From Planctomycetota bacterium (GTDB lineage Bacteria; Planctomycetota; UBA1135; GCA-002686595), in contig PBIX01000040.1 of assembly GCA_002720975.1 (NCBI GenBank), forward strand, positions 1 to 64,000: DNA of 64,000 nt, in the 5' to 3' direction. This document shows, in pieces, positions 40,920 to 52,124 of the stretch (its first letter is position 1; each line of letters starts with the position of its first letter). A program made the position numbers and the translations under genes. The notes under the pieces are model-generated. The model made no database searches, was not told the origin of the DNA, and worked only from the letters and a program-made list of their open reading frames with translations.

Positions 40920-41654
40920 CTAGGCGCCGTACTCTTTTGCGGTGTCTTCCTGGTCGGCGCCGGTGAGGCACATCCCCAGTACGTTTCCGCCCAGTGCTTC
41001 GAGCCCGTTGTGTGCCTCTTCAACGTAGTGCCGAGGCGTCTTGCCCAAGCGCACGACGAGCAGGATCCCATCCGCGATGGCACCCAGCAAGCTGGCATCC
41101 GAGTAGGTCATCGTGGCCGGTGTGTCGATCAACACATAGGAGTAGCGCTGACGAAGCTGGTTGAGCAGGGAGCGCATGCGGTCGGAGCCCAGGAGCTCCG
41201 ATGGATTGGAAGGCAAGCAGCCCGCCCCCATCACGGAGACCCCACCCATGGACGTCTGGCGGATCGCCTGATCAAGGGTGAGCACTCCGGACAGCACTTC
41301 GGTCAGACCCTGGCGACGTGGCAGACCAAGGACGGACTCCAGTGCGGGGTTGTGCAGGTCCGCATCCACGATAAGGACCTCATTCCCCGGCAGCTCTGCC
41401 ATGGCCGCGGCAAGGTTGATCGTCGCGACGGTCTTTCCCTCCCCGCGTAAGGCGCTGGCCATCACCAGAGTGTGGGACGCGCCGTCGGTGTTGAGGGCGT
41501 GGATCGAGTTGCGCAGAGAGCGGAACTGCTCGGAGATCTGCTCACGCGGCTCATGCGAGAGAACGATCTCCTCACGAGAGATGGGGTGGTTGACCGCCTC
41601 GCCGGGCTCAGCCGGCTTGAGTGCGGTGTCCTTCTTGGAAAAGGGATGGGCCAT
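40920..41654 (-). CDS. CpsD/CapB-type BY-kinase-like ATPase
   Basis: A 244-residue protein of the bacterial tyrosine kinase ATPase family. Start at ATG 41654; an in-frame extension to 42377 runs antisense through the next gene. Family features: EQFRSLRNSIHAL, the Walker A ALRGEGKTVATINLA, Walker A' region VLIVDADLHNPALESVLGLP, the GLTEVLSG block, SVMGAGCLPSNPSELLGS and Walker B YVLIDTPATMTYSDA. The C-terminal tyrosine cluster used for autophosphorylation is reduced to a single tyrosine (EYGA), and no Wzz-type membrane partner gene lies next to it. It may control exopolysaccharide export made elsewhere. Confidence 0.85.
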   Translation of the reverse strand: MAHPFSKKDTALKPAEPGEAVNHPISREEIVLSHEPREQISEQFRSLRNSIHALNTDGASHTLVMASALRGEGKTVATINLAAAMAELPGNEVLIVDADLHNPALESVLGLPRRQGLTEVLSGVLTLDQAIRQTSMGGVSVMGAGCLPSNPSELLGSDRMRSLLNQLRQRYSYVLIDTPATMTYSDASLLGAIADGILLVVRLGKTPRHYVEEAHNGLEALGGNVLGMCLTGADQEDTAKEYGA

Positions 41655-41784
41655 GGGGTCAGGTGTGCGGGTTGGCGGGCAGGAAGTCCCGTTGCTTCCA
41701 ATCATCGGCCCCCGGAGGGGAAGACCCCAGATCAATCGGCCTAAATCCCTGAGGTCTGACCGACATCTGAGAATCCGAGGGCTC

Positions 41785-43869
41785 TCAGGGGGCCTGAATC
41801 TCCAGGTGGCGGTCTCGACCCCACAGAAGACGCAGGGCTGGTGCGGCCCCTGAGGGCCAATCGGGGATGTATAGAACTCCCGACAGGTCAAACCCCGAGC
41901 GGGAGACCGAGCGGTGGATCTCGTGGCGCAGGTTCTCCGCCTCCGGCCCCCATCCCGCCCACACCAGGACACGGCCCGCCACGATGGTAGCCGACCCGAT
42001 GTCCTCTGGACTGGCAACCTCGGTCGCCTTGAGCAGGGCGGCCCGGGCACGCCCCCCCCGAGGCGGGGCGTCCGCCACGAGGGAGGCCAGGTCCTCGAGT
42101 TGGGCGCGGCTCGGCTTCTCTCCGCCCTGGGAGAAGGCCTCCCAACGATCCCAGGCCGCTGCCCGTTCACCGGGAGTAGCCAGGCCCGACTGCAACAGAA
42201 ACCGCAGCCGATCGGGAGCGAGCTCCTGGCCAAGGCCGGGCACGGAGGTCGGGACGGACCCGCGCACCAGGGCTTCGAGTCCTCCGGCCAACCCGCTCCC
42301 ATACCAGACGCGACAGCGTCGGGCCAGCTCAGCTGCCCCCCACTCCTCCAGTAGACCCGCGAAGATCTGCACCCCACGCTCTTGGTCCGATAGACCCACG
42401 CACCAGTGCAGGAAAGCCAGGCGGCGTGCGGACGTACCCTGGAAGGCCTGCTCGTACGCTGCGGGTTCTGCGCGCACTGCGATCAGGTCCCGCACGAACA
42501 GGTCCAAAGCACCTTGCTGCTCCGCCCACCCAAGGCTGCGGGACATGCTGATTGAAGGCGGAAGCTCAGAAACCGTGGAGCCCAGCGCACCGAGGGTACG
42601 CAGGACCTGCCACTGCATCGGAGCCGAGGTCGATGCCTCAAGCCACTTCCGGCATTGGGCACGCACGGCCTGACTCCCGGGCCGCTGCCCTTCCCAGATC
42701 ACGAGCCGCACCCAGCGAGAAGCCGGGTCCATGGCCTGGGACCCCTCCAGCAGTGCAGAGGTGAGGAGCTCTTCTTGGCTCGCGGCCAGAGGCAGCTCCG
42801 CAAGGGTGCGCGCCAGATCTTCCAGGTACCGCCTCGTTGCCGGCTGCTTGGGGTTCAGATCCCGACTCCCCTCGCGGACGAGCCGGGAGAGTCGCTCGCC
42901 ATCCAGCAGACTGGGAACGAATTGTCGTCCGCGCGCAGCCGCCAGGAGTCCTTCCAAGGCGGAACGGTCTCCAGTGAGCCAGCGCTCCTCCAGCCAGCCC
43001 AAGGCCGCGGGCCACCCGAGGGTTCCCAGGGCCCGAGCCGAGGCCACGTTCCAAGCCTCGTCGTGGGGCCGAAGAACTCCGCGGCACCACTCCATCACGT
43101 GCTCCGCTGCCGTGGCAGATGGCCGGCGCCTCTTGTGCACAAGCAGAAATGGCTGGGTCTCCGCGACACTGACCTTCTCTGTTCCGCGCCAGCCGAAGAC
43201 GCTCCCACTCACTCCGTAGGTGTCCATCGTCCCACGCAAACCCTGGACCCAGGTGCCCTTGATCGGACCAGGATCAGGGATGCGTCGCGGCCGACCATCC
43301 TGGGCTGGGGGCTGCAGGTTTCCAGCCACGCCAGGATCCAGGCTCGGAGAGAGGATCAGGGGCATGGGCCCCTGGCCCCAGCGTCCCAGACGGTCGATGG
43401 CCGAGTGCAGCCCCCCGCGCCCCGGTTCCAGGAGGTAGCCCGTCGGACTCGCGTCCAGCGCCGGAGGCCAGGTGCCCTCCTTGAGCGCCTCGTCCATGGC
43501 CGAGACGCTCCAAACCGTCAGGAGTTCCGCCAGGGCGCTCTGCCCAAGCCCTGCGATCTCCTTGCGCGGGTCGGTCAGGAGCAGAACGCACAAGCCCATG
43601 TGTCGCCCGTCGGCGGAGAGGGCGCGCACCAGGCGACCTTGCACCTCACTCCCCCCTGCCAGGGCCGCCCGCGCGAGTTCGGGCAGGTGTGCGGGAGTGA
43701 GGTTTGTGGCAAGCCAGCGCTCCGCCCGCCAACGCTCCGCCGCCTGCTCGGAGGTCAGACCTGCCAGTTGGCTCTCAACATCATCGATCCCAAGGGCCTC
43801 CGCTGTCGGGATCAGGAGCCAGGCAAGCACCAACCACGCTCCCAGGGGGTGAACCGGGATTCGGCGCAT
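41785..43869 (-). CDS. Exported protein with HEAT-like helical repeats, unknown function
   Basis: A 694-residue protein. Start at ATG 43869 gives a signal peptide (HPLGAWLVLAWLLIPTAEAL); GTG 43896 is an alternative. The chain is mostly alpha-helical with HEAT-like pairs (for example LASLVADAPPRGGRARAALL). Near residues 130-180 are GQGPMPLILSPSLDPGVAG and a Gly/Trp-rich stretch GSVFGWRGTEKVS. No enzyme motif was recognised. It is divergent from the biotin carboxylase gene (158 bp). GC content and codon use match the neighbours. Confidence 0.55.
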   Translation of the reverse strand: MRRIPVHPLGAWLVLAWLLIPTAEALGIDDVESQLAGLTSEQAAERWRAERWLATNLTPAHLPELARAALAGGSEVQGRLVRALSADGRHMGLCVLLLTDPRKEIAGLGQSALAELLTVWSVSAMDEALKEGTWPPALDASPTGYLLEPGRGGLHSAIDRLGRWGQGPMPLILSPSLDPGVAGNLQPPAQDGRPRRIPDPGPIKGTWVQGLRGTMDTYGVSGSVFGWRGTEKVSVAETQPFLLVHKRRRPSATAAEHVMEWCRGVLRPHDEAWNVASARALGTLGWPAALGWLEERWLTGDRSALEGLLAAARGRQFVPSLLDGERLSRLVREGSRDLNPKQPATRRYLEDLARTLAELPLAASQEELLTSALLEGSQAMDPASRWVRLVIWEGQRPGSQAVRAQCRKWLEASTSAPMQWQVLRTLGALGSTVSELPPSISMSRSLGWAEQQGALDLFVRDLIAVRAEPAAYEQAFQGTSARRLAFLHWCVGLSDQERGVQIFAGLLEEWGAAELARRCRVWYGSGLAGGLEALVRGSVPTSVPGLGQELAPDRLRFLLQSGLATPGERAAAWDRWEAFSQGGEKPSRAQLEDLASLVADAPPRGGRARAALLKATEVASPEDIGSATIVAGRVLVWAGWGPEAENLRHEIHRSVSRSGFDLSGVLYIPDWPSGAAPALRLLWGRDRHLEIQAP

Positions 43870-44027
43870 GACGATGGAAAAGTGAGAGCCGAGCACGGGG
43901 CTATCCTACGCTGCAAGGGGGCTCCACCCCCCCAGAGTTCCGAACCGCCCTTCAGGCCCCGCTCGATCTGCGTCGCTTGCAGCACCACCCGGGGAAACGC
44001 TGTGTGCGAGACGGTAGGCTGGGGGCC

Positions 44028-45413
<1,386 letters not shown>

Positions 45414-45419
45414 AAAACC

Positions 45420-47147
45420 ATGGCCCACGTCCCCCTACAAGAGATCGGAAGCGAGCGCGACAAGGCCCTCGACAAGCGTGCCTTTGCGGCCAACGAACAG
45501 ACATTGAAGGGTCGCGAGGACGACCTTGCCGGGCTGCGCGCCAAGGTGGCTGAAGGCTGGGGCAGCAAGTACCGCGAACGCGTTCACGCCAAGGGCAAGC
45601 TCACGGCACGTGAGCGCATCGACCTGCTGCGCGATCCGGACTCGCGCCTCTTCGAGGTGGGCACCTTTGTGAACCACGAGCGTGCCTTCGGCAAATTGCA
45701 CGCTCCGGGGGCTGGGGTGATCACCGCTTTCTGCGAGGTGCACGGACGCTGGACAATGGTCATAGCGAACGACAACACGGTGGCCTCGGGATCCTGGTGG
45801 CCACTCACGCCGGAAAAGATCCAACGGGCCCAGGAAATGGCGAGACGCCTGAGCCTCCCGGTGGTCTACCTGGTGGACTGCTCGGGCTTGTTCCTGCCCG
45901 AACAATCACGCTCCTTCCCGGGCCGCACGGGTGCGGGTCACATCTTCATGAAGAACTCGGAGCTGGCCGCCGCCGGGGTACCCCAGATTGCGGGGGTGTT
46001 CGGAGACTGCATCGCCGGGGGAGGGTACATGCCCATCATCTCTGACCGGGTCTACATGACCGAGCAGGCCTACATGGTCATTGCCGGCGCGGCTCTCATC
46101 AAAGGCGCCAAGAGCCAGCACCTCTCGAGCCTGGACATCGGTGGGCCCGAGGTGCACGTGCACCAATCGGGTTGTGCGGATGTGCGCGTACCCGATGACC
46201 CCGCGGCCATCGAGGCTATCCGCAACGAGCTGGAGGCCCTGCCCAGCAGCGCCTCGGGTTTCTACCGCCACGGGGCCGATGCCGCCGAGCCACACTTCCC
46301 CGCCAGTGACCTGACGGGGCTCTTTCCCAGTGACCACCGCATGACCTACGACGCGGCCGAGGTCCTCGCGCGCCTGGTGGATCGCAGCCTGTTCTGGGAG
46401 ATCCTGCCGGATCGGGGCCGGGAGCTGATGGTGGGCGTGGGCCGCGTGCAGGGCCTGTACATGGGCTTCGCCATCAATCGCCAGGGTCTGATCGACGACC
46501 CCGAGCATCGCGGCGCCAAGAAACCTGGCGGCATCCTCTACAAGGAGGGCATCGCCAAGCTGGCCGCCTTCAGTCGCGCCTGCAACGACGACGGGATCCC
46601 CCTGGTGTGGCTACAAGACGTCTCCGGATTCGATATCGGGGTCGAGGCCGAGCGTCTGGGCCTCTTGGGCTACGGCTCGAGCCTGATCTACACCAACAGC
46701 ACCAACCAGATCCCCATGTTCACGGTGCTCCTCAGGAAAGCCTCGGGTGCAGGCTACTACGCCATGGCCGGCCTGCCCTATGAACCGGTGCTGCAGGTCT
46801 CCACCCCCATCACTCGCCAGTCCGTGATGGAGGGGCGTACGCTTGCCATAGCCGCCTTCAACACCAAGCTCGACGATGACTTTGAGATCGCCGTCGAGGA
46901 CCCCGAGGAGCGCGCGCAGATCGAGGAGGGAATGCGCGCCACGGAGGAACGCATTGAGGGGGACATGGATCCGTACAAGTCCGCGGCACAGATGGACACC
47001 GACGAGATCGTGGGCGTCAGTGAACTGCGATCGTGGATGGAACTGTTCGCCGAGACCAGCTATGCCGCCTGTGGCGTGCGCCGAACCAAGAACCCGCGTA
47101 TCTGGTCGCTGCACGACCTGGCCGCCCTGACGGAAGCGCGCGCATGA
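45420..47147 (+). CDS. Acyl-CoA carboxylase carboxyltransferase subunit (GcdA/PccB-like)
   Basis: A 575-residue carboxyltransferase combining both crotonase-fold halves. First half: [35 protein letters not shown] and [14 protein letters not shown]. Oxyanion and acyl-CoA site blocks are [20 protein letters not shown] and [20 protein letters not shown]. The second half has [16 protein letters not shown] and [20 protein letters not shown]. The overall length and order are closest to glutaconyl-CoA decarboxylase alpha-type and methylcrotonyl-CoA carboxylase beta-type proteins. With an ATP-dependent biotin carboxylase alongside, an acyl-CoA carboxylase is more likely than a sodium-pumping decarboxylase. 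The actual acyl substrate cannot be read from sequence. Confidence 0.88.
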   Translation: MAHVPLQEIGSERDKALDKRAFAANEQTLKGREDDLAGLRAKVAEGWGSKYRERVHAKGKLTARERIDLLRDPDSRLFEVGTFVNHERAFGKLHAPGAGVITAFCEVHGRWTMVIANDNTVASGSWWPLTPEKIQRAQEMARRLSLPVVYLVDCSGLFLPEQSRSFPGRTGAGHIFMKNSELAAAGVPQIAGVFGDCIAGGGYMPIISDRVYMTEQAYMVIAGAALIKGAKSQHLSSLDIGGPEVHVHQSGCADVRVPDDPAAIEAIRNELEALPSSASGFYRHGADAAEPHFPASDLTGLFPSDHRMTYDAAEVLARLVDRSLFWEILPDRGRELMVGVGRVQGLYMGFAINRQGLIDDPEHRGAKKPGGILYKEGIAKLAAFSRACNDDGIPLVWLQDVSGFDIGVEAERLGLLGYGSSLIYTNSTNQIPMFTVLLRKASGAGYYAMAGLPYEPVLQVSTPITRQSVMEGRTLAIAAFNTKLDDDFEIAVEDPEERAQIEEGMRATEERIEGDMDPYKSAAQMDTDEIVGVSELRSWMELFAETSYAACGVRRTKNPRIWSLHDLAALTEARA

Positions 47148-47743
47148 GCACCGGCGAAGACCTGAACGTGATCCCCCTGCAGAAGGGAGATTCCCTGTGC
47201 CTGGCATCGCCCGATGTGGGCTTGTTCACCAGGGCCTTGGAGCAGGGAGACTGGGTCGACGAGGGCCAACTCATCGGCTTGCTGTCGCGCCTGGGCCGCA
47301 TGACGCCGCTCCGGGCACCCACGGGGTTCGCGGGACCCGGCCGCACGCGTGCACAGATCGCATCGCCCCCACCCGAACGGGTCCTCACGCCGGTGGGTTA
47401 TGGAACGACGCTCTACGAACTGGTCCTCGTTCCCGATGAGGGGCAAGGCGAGGAGGCCTCATTAGCCCCAGACCCCGCGCCCGCGACCCTCACGGTCTCC
47501 GCTCCCCAGAGCGGCCGCTTCTACCATCGCCCCGGCCCCGACAGCCCACCTTTCCTCAACCCTGACGACGAGCTGCAGGAGGGCACAACCCTGGGGCTGA
47601 TCGAGGTCATGAAGACCTTCGCACACGTGTCCTACCACCCGGGAAAGGGGCTCCCGGATCGGGCCCGCATGCTGGCCTGGGTCGCGGAAGACGGGGCTGA
47701 GGTGCACGAGGGGGATCCGCTGCTTGAGTTTGAGCCCCTCTAG
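47144..47743 (+). CDS. accB: Biotin carboxyl carrier-type protein
   Basis: A 199-residue carrier with ATG overlapping the carboxyltransferase stop (ATGA). It contains two lipoyl/biotinyl-like halves. The N-terminal part (about 1-100) has [18 protein letters not shown] and [20 protein letters not shown] but no lysine at the expected hairpin. After a Pro/Ala linker (about 108-120) the biotinyl domain carries [13 protein letters not shown], whose Lys is the biotin attachment site (EVMK in place of the usual EAMK), then [17 protein letters not shown] duplicated, partly degenerate domain in a carrier is unusual; typical AccB is about 155 residues. Confidence 0.85.
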   Translation: MSTGEDLNVIPLQKGDSLCLASPDVGLFTRALEQGDWVDEGQLIGLLSRLGRMTPLRAPTGFAGPGRTRAQIASPPPERVLTPVGYGTTLYELVLVPDEGQGEEASLAPDPAPATLTVSAPQSGRFYHRPGPDSPPFLNPDDELQEGTTLGLIEVMKTFAHVSYHPGKGLPDRARMLAWVAEDGAEVHEGDPLLEFEPL

Positions 47744-47817
47744 GGCCGAAACCTGTCCTCAGACCTCAATCCTACACGTCCGCACTCACCTCCCGCAGAA
47801 CCCGCCGTACCCCCAGC

Positions 47818-49176
47818 ATGCAAACCTCCTCCCGATTGCCCCTGGCCCTATTGGTCATCGGTCTGCTGCTGGGCATATGCGGACTGGTCTGGAAGTTGAC
47901 GTCCGCTGCGGAGCCCCCCATTGAGGGCCCGAATGTGGCCGTCACCCGGGTGGAGGTCCCGCCCGAACCCGACCTGGTCGAGACGCAGCTGATGCCATCC
48001 TCCAGCGAGGCCGTGGCGAAGGCCACGAATCTGGTCGTTCTCGTCCTGTCAGAAGATGGCCGCCACCTGCCCGAAGCTGAGGTCTCACTGACGAATTCGG
48101 ACGGCGAACTGTTCAGCAGCATGGGGGGCGCAGACCTCCGCAACTGCCTCAGCGGTGATTGGACTCTGGTCATACGCCGGAAGGGGGTGATCAACTATCG
48201 CAAGGAGATTCACGTAGCCAAGAGCACGACCGAGCGGGTCGTTGTACACATGGCTCGAGTGATCCGCATCACCGGCACGGCGAGCAACATTTTTGGAGAG
48301 CCACCAGGCACCTTTCCAATCTGGTTCTTGGCGGAAGGGGAGACTCACCCGACCCAGAAACAGGGGAACAGGAGGCTCATTGGCTCCGTTATCAACTCCG
48401 ATGGTGGATTCCAGGTGGACGTTCCCAAGTCAGGCTCCTATCACGTCTCCGTTGGCCCCATCGATGAAGTGGTCATGGCCACCGAGGAGGCCGTGAAATT
48501 GCGCCCGGGCGGATTCTCTGAGCTGACCATCGTCATTGGCGGCGGCACCGACCTGGACGTGATCCTTGACCCGGTGCCCCTGCGGGTTTCCCAGGGCGGG
48601 ATTCAACTGAATGCGGCCTTGATGGTACGCAGCAGTGACCTGAACGAGGATCGCCAGAAGCGCAAGCGACCCGGGTTCGTGAAGAGGTCGCCGGTCGCGC
48701 CGGGCGAGAAGTACGCGCGCGACCGTGGGAGGCGGGCAAAGGCTGGACAGAATCCCGGAGCAGAAGGGAAGACCGAGTCAATCAAGCCCGAGAATCTCCT
48801 CGGACCGGACAAGGCCCGGCCAGACGGCGTGGGCCGCAACCGGAGGGACGAACCGGGGCCCGATTCCACCAAGAGCGAGGCGCCCCAATGGCAGGAATTC
48901 CGGAGGGCTACCATCAGCCCCGAGGGTCGATGCAATTTTGGCATCCTGCCAACGGGCCTGGACATGCGCCTGGCCATCACCCGCCCGCGGGACCGGTATG
49001 AATCCACCGAGACCTTTCGATTGCAACCAAACACCCGAACAGCCCTGATCGTGCAGATTCCGGGCGTGCGCGCGGAACACATCGTCAAGGCCCAACCGAT
49101 CGCCGAGTTGCCCATGCTCGTGGACGTCCTCCCCCCGACAGAGGACGACCTGAAACCCGGGTTCACCTGGAAGTAG
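47818..49176 (+). CDS. Membrane-anchored envelope protein with carboxypeptidase-regulatory-like domains
   Basis: A 452-residue protein. N-terminal anchor LPLALLVIGLLLGICGLVW, then a linker and two Ig-like segments (TNLVVLVLSEDGRHLPEAEV and IRITGTASNIFGEPPG). A highly charged disordered region occupies about residues 275-350 (Arg/Lys/Asp/Pro rich, beginning EDRQKRKRPGFVKR). The end has another beta domain. No enzyme motif. It resembles the larger protein at 38074 in plan. The gene is followed by nth after 4 bp, so the two may be cotranscribed although their roles differ. Confidence 0.6.
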   Translation: MQTSSRLPLALLVIGLLLGICGLVWKLTSAAEPPIEGPNVAVTRVEVPPEPDLVETQLMPSSSEAVAKATNLVVLVLSEDGRHLPEAEVSLTNSDGELFSSMGGADLRNCLSGDWTLVIRRKGVINYRKEIHVAKSTTERVVVHMARVIRITGTASNIFGEPPGTFPIWFLAEGETHPTQKQGNRRLIGSVINSDGGFQVDVPKSGSYHVSVGPIDEVVMATEEAVKLRPGGFSELTIVIGGGTDLDVILDPVPLRVSQGGIQLNAALMVRSSDLNEDRQKRKRPGFVKRSPVAPGEKYARDRGRRAKAGQNPGAEGKTESIKPENLLGPDKARPDGVGRNRRDEPGPDSTKSEAPQWQEFRRATISPEGRCNFGILPTGLDMRLAITRPRDRYESTETFRLQPNTRTALIVQIPGVRAEHIVKAQPIAELPMLVDVLPPTEDDLKPGFTWK

Positions 49177-49180
49177 TCAC

Positions 49181-49837
49181 ATGCGACGCGCACAGAAGGC
49201 CACGCGCATCCAGGCGATCCTCGACGAGTTGATCCCTGACACACCCATCCCCTTGCTCCACAAGGATCCGTTCACGCTCTTGGTTGCCGTGTTGCTCTCG
49301 GCTCAGACGACCGATGCGCGAGTGAACGAGGTGACTCCTGCGCTATTCCGTGCTGGTGGAACGCCTGCGCGCATGGCGCAACTCGGGGAGGACGAAATCC
49401 TCGGATACATCCGGCGCATCGGCCTCGCGCCCACGAAGGCACGCAACGTAAAAAGCCTAGCACAGCAGCTGCTGGACGAGCACGGAGGTCATGTGCCCAA
49501 GAGCTTCAGGGAACTGGAGGCCCTGCCTGGCGTCGGTCACAAGACAGCCTCGGTGGTCATGGCTCAGTCCTTCGGCGTTCCGGCTTTCCCCGTCGATACG
49601 CACATTCACCGTCTGGCCGGACGCTGGGGGTTGAGCGGCGGCACCACCGTGGAGCGCACCGAAGCGGACCTCAAGAAGATCTTCCCCGAGGCTGCCTGGA
49701 ACAAGCTGCACCTGCAGATCATCTATTTCGGACGCCAGTACTGCCCTGCGCGGGGGCACGATCTGCGTAGCTGCCCCATCTGCTCCTGGGCTGCCACCCA
49801 GCGCCGCATCATGGCAGAATCCGGACCTGTCCACTGA
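49181..49837 (+). CDS. nth: Endonuclease III (DNA glycosylase/AP lyase)
   Basis: A 218-residue base-excision repair enzyme removing oxidised pyrimidines. The helix-hairpin-helix is LPGVGHKTASVV, with catalytic Lys121 in the hairpin and catalytic Asp139 in PVDTHIHRL. LLSAQTTDARVNEVTPAL is the family N-terminal motif. The iron-sulfur loop has Cys188, Cys198 and Cys201 (C-x9-C-x2-C) with no fourth cysteine after it, in place of the C-x6-C-x2-C-x5-C loop of E. coli Nth. That variant (CPARGHDL followed by CPIC) occurs in other phyla, and whether it holds a 4Fe-4S cluster is unclear. It precedes the frataxin gene by 22 bp. Confidence 0.93.
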   Translation: MRRAQKATRIQAILDELIPDTPIPLLHKDPFTLLVAVLLSAQTTDARVNEVTPALFRAGGTPARMAQLGEDEILGYIRRIGLAPTKARNVKSLAQQLLDEHGGHVPKSFRELEALPGVGHKTASVVMAQSFGVPAFPVDTHIHRLAGRWGLSGGTTVERTEADLKKIFPEAAWNKLHLQIIYFGRQYCPARGHDLRSCPICSWAATQRRIMAESGPVH

Positions 49838-49859
49838 ACAACCAGCCCCCATTCAATCC

Positions 49860-50189
49860 ATGTCCACCGCTCCCGGCCCTGCAGATTTCGCCCTGACGGC
49901 CGATGCATGCCTAGAACGTGTCTCTTCCTGGCTGGAGGACTTCGATCCCGATGAGGTGGACTACACGGCTTCAGACGGCGTGTTGAAGATCGAGTTCCCC
50001 GACGGGGTCACGTTCGTCTTGAACCGCCAATCCGCGGCGCAACAGGTGTGGTTCGCTGCGGGTGCCCGCGCCTGGCACTACCAGCAGGAACCTGATGGAT
50101 CCTGGCGCTCCACGAAGGACGGAGAGGATCTCATGCAGTGCATCGCCGAGGCCGTTGGAGCGAAGCTCGGACGACAGGTCGAGTTGTAG
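49860..50189 (+). CDS. cyaY: Frataxin / CyaY-like iron-binding protein
   Basis: A 109-residue protein with the frataxin fold signature. An acidic N-terminal helix (LERVSSWLEDFDPDEVDYTA) is the iron-binding ridge. It is followed by DGVLKIEFPDGVTFVLNRQS, then AAQQVWFAAGARAWHYQQ (the conserved NRQ..xQxWxA block) and a final helix EDLMQCIAEAVGAKLG. CyaY delivers or gates iron for Fe-S assembly on IscS/IscU. It is best known from gamma- and beta-proteobacteria and mitochondria, so its presence in this lineage is notable. It lies 22 bp after nth, an Fe-S enzyme gene, and converges with the AsmA-like gene. Confidence 0.88.
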   Translation: MSTAPGPADFALTADACLERVSSWLEDFDPDEVDYTASDGVLKIEFPDGVTFVLNRQSAAQQVWFAAGARAWHYQQEPDGSWRSTKDGEDLMQCIAEAVGAKLGRQVEL

Positions 50190-50218
50190 GCCCAGGCCCG
50201 AACTGAGGGCTAGGGCGC

Positions 50219-52039
50219 CTACTCATCGTCGAAGGCACCGCGGAGCAGATCGAGCTGCTTGCGCAAGCTCTCGAACATCTCGCTGGAGAAGCTCAACTGC
50301 GGATTCGACCATTGGCCGCGAACCACGGCAGACATGGCCATGTCGCCCACCACTTCTGACCCCTCAAGAGGAAGGAATGACGCCGGGAGCTGCACGTCCA
50401 AGGAGACCTCCTGGGTGTCGATGGTCATCTCCCCGCGAATGACGCACTCCTCATCGTCCAACAAGAGCAAGATCTCCTCGTAGGCCACACGCCCCAATCG
50501 AACGGAGAGCTTGAAGGGATCCAAGTCGTCTTCGTAGACGTCACGCCCCACGTTGGTTCGCAGAATGCCCTCGCTGAGCAGAGGGTGCAGACGATAGCTG
50601 ACCTCACCCAGATCGATAGTGATCTCAGCTCTCGCGGACAGTTTCGATCCTTCCACGGGCAGGGTGAATTCGCCTAGGGTCAACCGAATCGGCTCACTGC
50701 CCTCCGTCTTCTCGACGATCTCCAACCAGGGCAGGAGAATCGAGAGCACGTCTGTACATAGTGGATCGTCCAAACCCAGATCCAGGCTGCTTGTGACGCC
50801 TCCAACGGACTGGACAACGTCGCCTTCCAACATGATCTGTACCCCAAGTCCCTGAAGCGGTGAGAGGAGCGAGATGTGCGCTCGTTCGAGACGCCGATCC
50901 TCATCGGTGGCCACGACGTCCCCCTGAAGTCGCACGGCGACCTGCGGCCCCAGGCCTTCCTCCAGAGACCAGGGTAGCGCCAGCACATGGTCGACGATCG
51001 CAGTGGGCAGTTCCAGTTCGGCGACGACCCGATCCTGGTTCCACGCCTGCGCTTCGATGCGTACTTGCCCCTCTACAGCGCCGTTCTCGCCTTCCACACT
51101 CCCTTGCCAGATCCTCGCTCCTTCCCACGTGCCGCCCAGCGTGACATCAACGTCCCCTCTCTCCCCCAGAGCATCACGCAGTCCAGCCCTGCTCGGGAAC
51201 GCATCAAGGAGGGAGAAGGGCAGAGCTTGGGCCTGAAAGCGGAAGTGCAAGCCCGGCTCTTCAAGGGTTTGGACTCCCTGAGCAACGAGCACGCCGGGAG
51301 CCAGATGCACGGAGATCTCCTGATCCGGACCGAGTGCAGCCTCGGGACTCCCGAAGGCGCAGCGCATGATGTACTGATCGCTCACGTCCGGATCGTGTAC
51401 GTAGCGAAACTCCGCAGACTGCACCTCGGCCAACTTCTCCCCTTCCCGATTCAGGGTGACGTTCTCAACTCGCAAGCTGAGTGTGACTGCTGAGGGCGAT
51501 TGGGCCAGGCCCGAAAAATCGAAGTCGATGTGCTCTCCGTTCTGCAACTCCAGGGCCTTGGTCAGATTTGAAACCCCATCCGGGTCAAAATCTATGTCAC
51601 CTCTCGTCACCCTGAACTCGCAGCACAATTCCTCGTCACCGAATCCGAGCATGGATAGCAGGGACGGCATGGTGCCCTCGCCAGCCAGGACCTCATCCCC
51701 CTGTGCGTCCAAGATCCGCATCTGACTCACGTCCTGAGGACGGGTCCATGCAAAGCCGATCCCCTCAAGATCAAAGGAGCCCGCGCCGGATCCAGCCAGT
51801 GCCGCATTGACGAATTTCTCGGCCACGCGCGTTCCGAACCCGCTGAGTAGGGCCGGGGCCAGGATGATCGCCCCCAGGACGGCTCCGAACCCAAACCCCA
51901 GACACCCCAGGCCGCCCGTGAACAGGCAGCCAAAGCACGAGCGGGACTCCGCCTCATTCCCGGACACTTCCACTCCTACCCCCTCCGGGGTGGAAGGGGG
52001 AGGCTGGGAAACGGGCTGGGTGGGTTGCGGCGCGACCAT
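50219..52039 (-). CDS. AsmA/DUF748-like membrane-anchored envelope protein
   Basis: A 606-residue protein. A Pro-rich cytoplasmic start and a Cys/Gly-rich stretch (CFGCLFTGGLGCLGFGFGAV) lead into a membrane helix (VLGAIILAPALLSGFG). A long series of beta strands follows, with amphipathic repeats such as FDFSGLAQSPSAVTLSLRVE and LQGLGVQIMLEGDVVQS. The last 100 residues contain AYEEILLLLDDEECVIRGEM and VRGQWSNPQLSFSSEMFES, similar to the C-terminal part of AsmA-like proteins. Such proteins are thought to carry lipids across the periplasm. The family assignment is by overall pattern only. Confidence 0.6.
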   Translation of the reverse strand: MVAPQPTQPVSQPPPSTPEGVGVEVSGNEAESRSCFGCLFTGGLGCLGFGFGAVLGAIILAPALLSGFGTRVAEKFVNAALAGSGAGSFDLEGIGFAWTRPQDVSQMRILDAQGDEVLAGEGTMPSLLSMLGFGDEELCCEFRVTRGDIDFDPDGVSNLTKALELQNGEHIDFDFSGLAQSPSAVTLSLRVENVTLNREGEKLAEVQSAEFRYVHDPDVSDQYIMRCAFGSPEAALGPDQEISVHLAPGVLVAQGVQTLEEPGLHFRFQAQALPFSLLDAFPSRAGLRDALGERGDVDVTLGGTWEGARIWQGSVEGENGAVEGQVRIEAQAWNQDRVVAELELPTAIVDHVLALPWSLEEGLGPQVAVRLQGDVVATDEDRRLERAHISLLSPLQGLGVQIMLEGDVVQSVGGVTSSLDLGLDDPLCTDVLSILLPWLEIVEKTEGSEPIRLTLGEFTLPVEGSKLSARAEITIDLGEVSYRLHPLLSEGILRTNVGRDVYEDDLDPFKLSVRLGRVAYEEILLLLDDEECVIRGEMTIDTQEVSLDVQLPASFLPLEGSEVVGDMAMSAVVRGQWSNPQLSFSSEMFESLRKQLDLLRGAFDDE

Positions 52040-52124
52040 GCGGACGGGTCCTGGTATGGATCTCTAGCCTAGTCCTTTGTCGGCAGAGGGTCGAACCCCG
52101 TCCCCTGAGTCGGTCCTCATGGGA

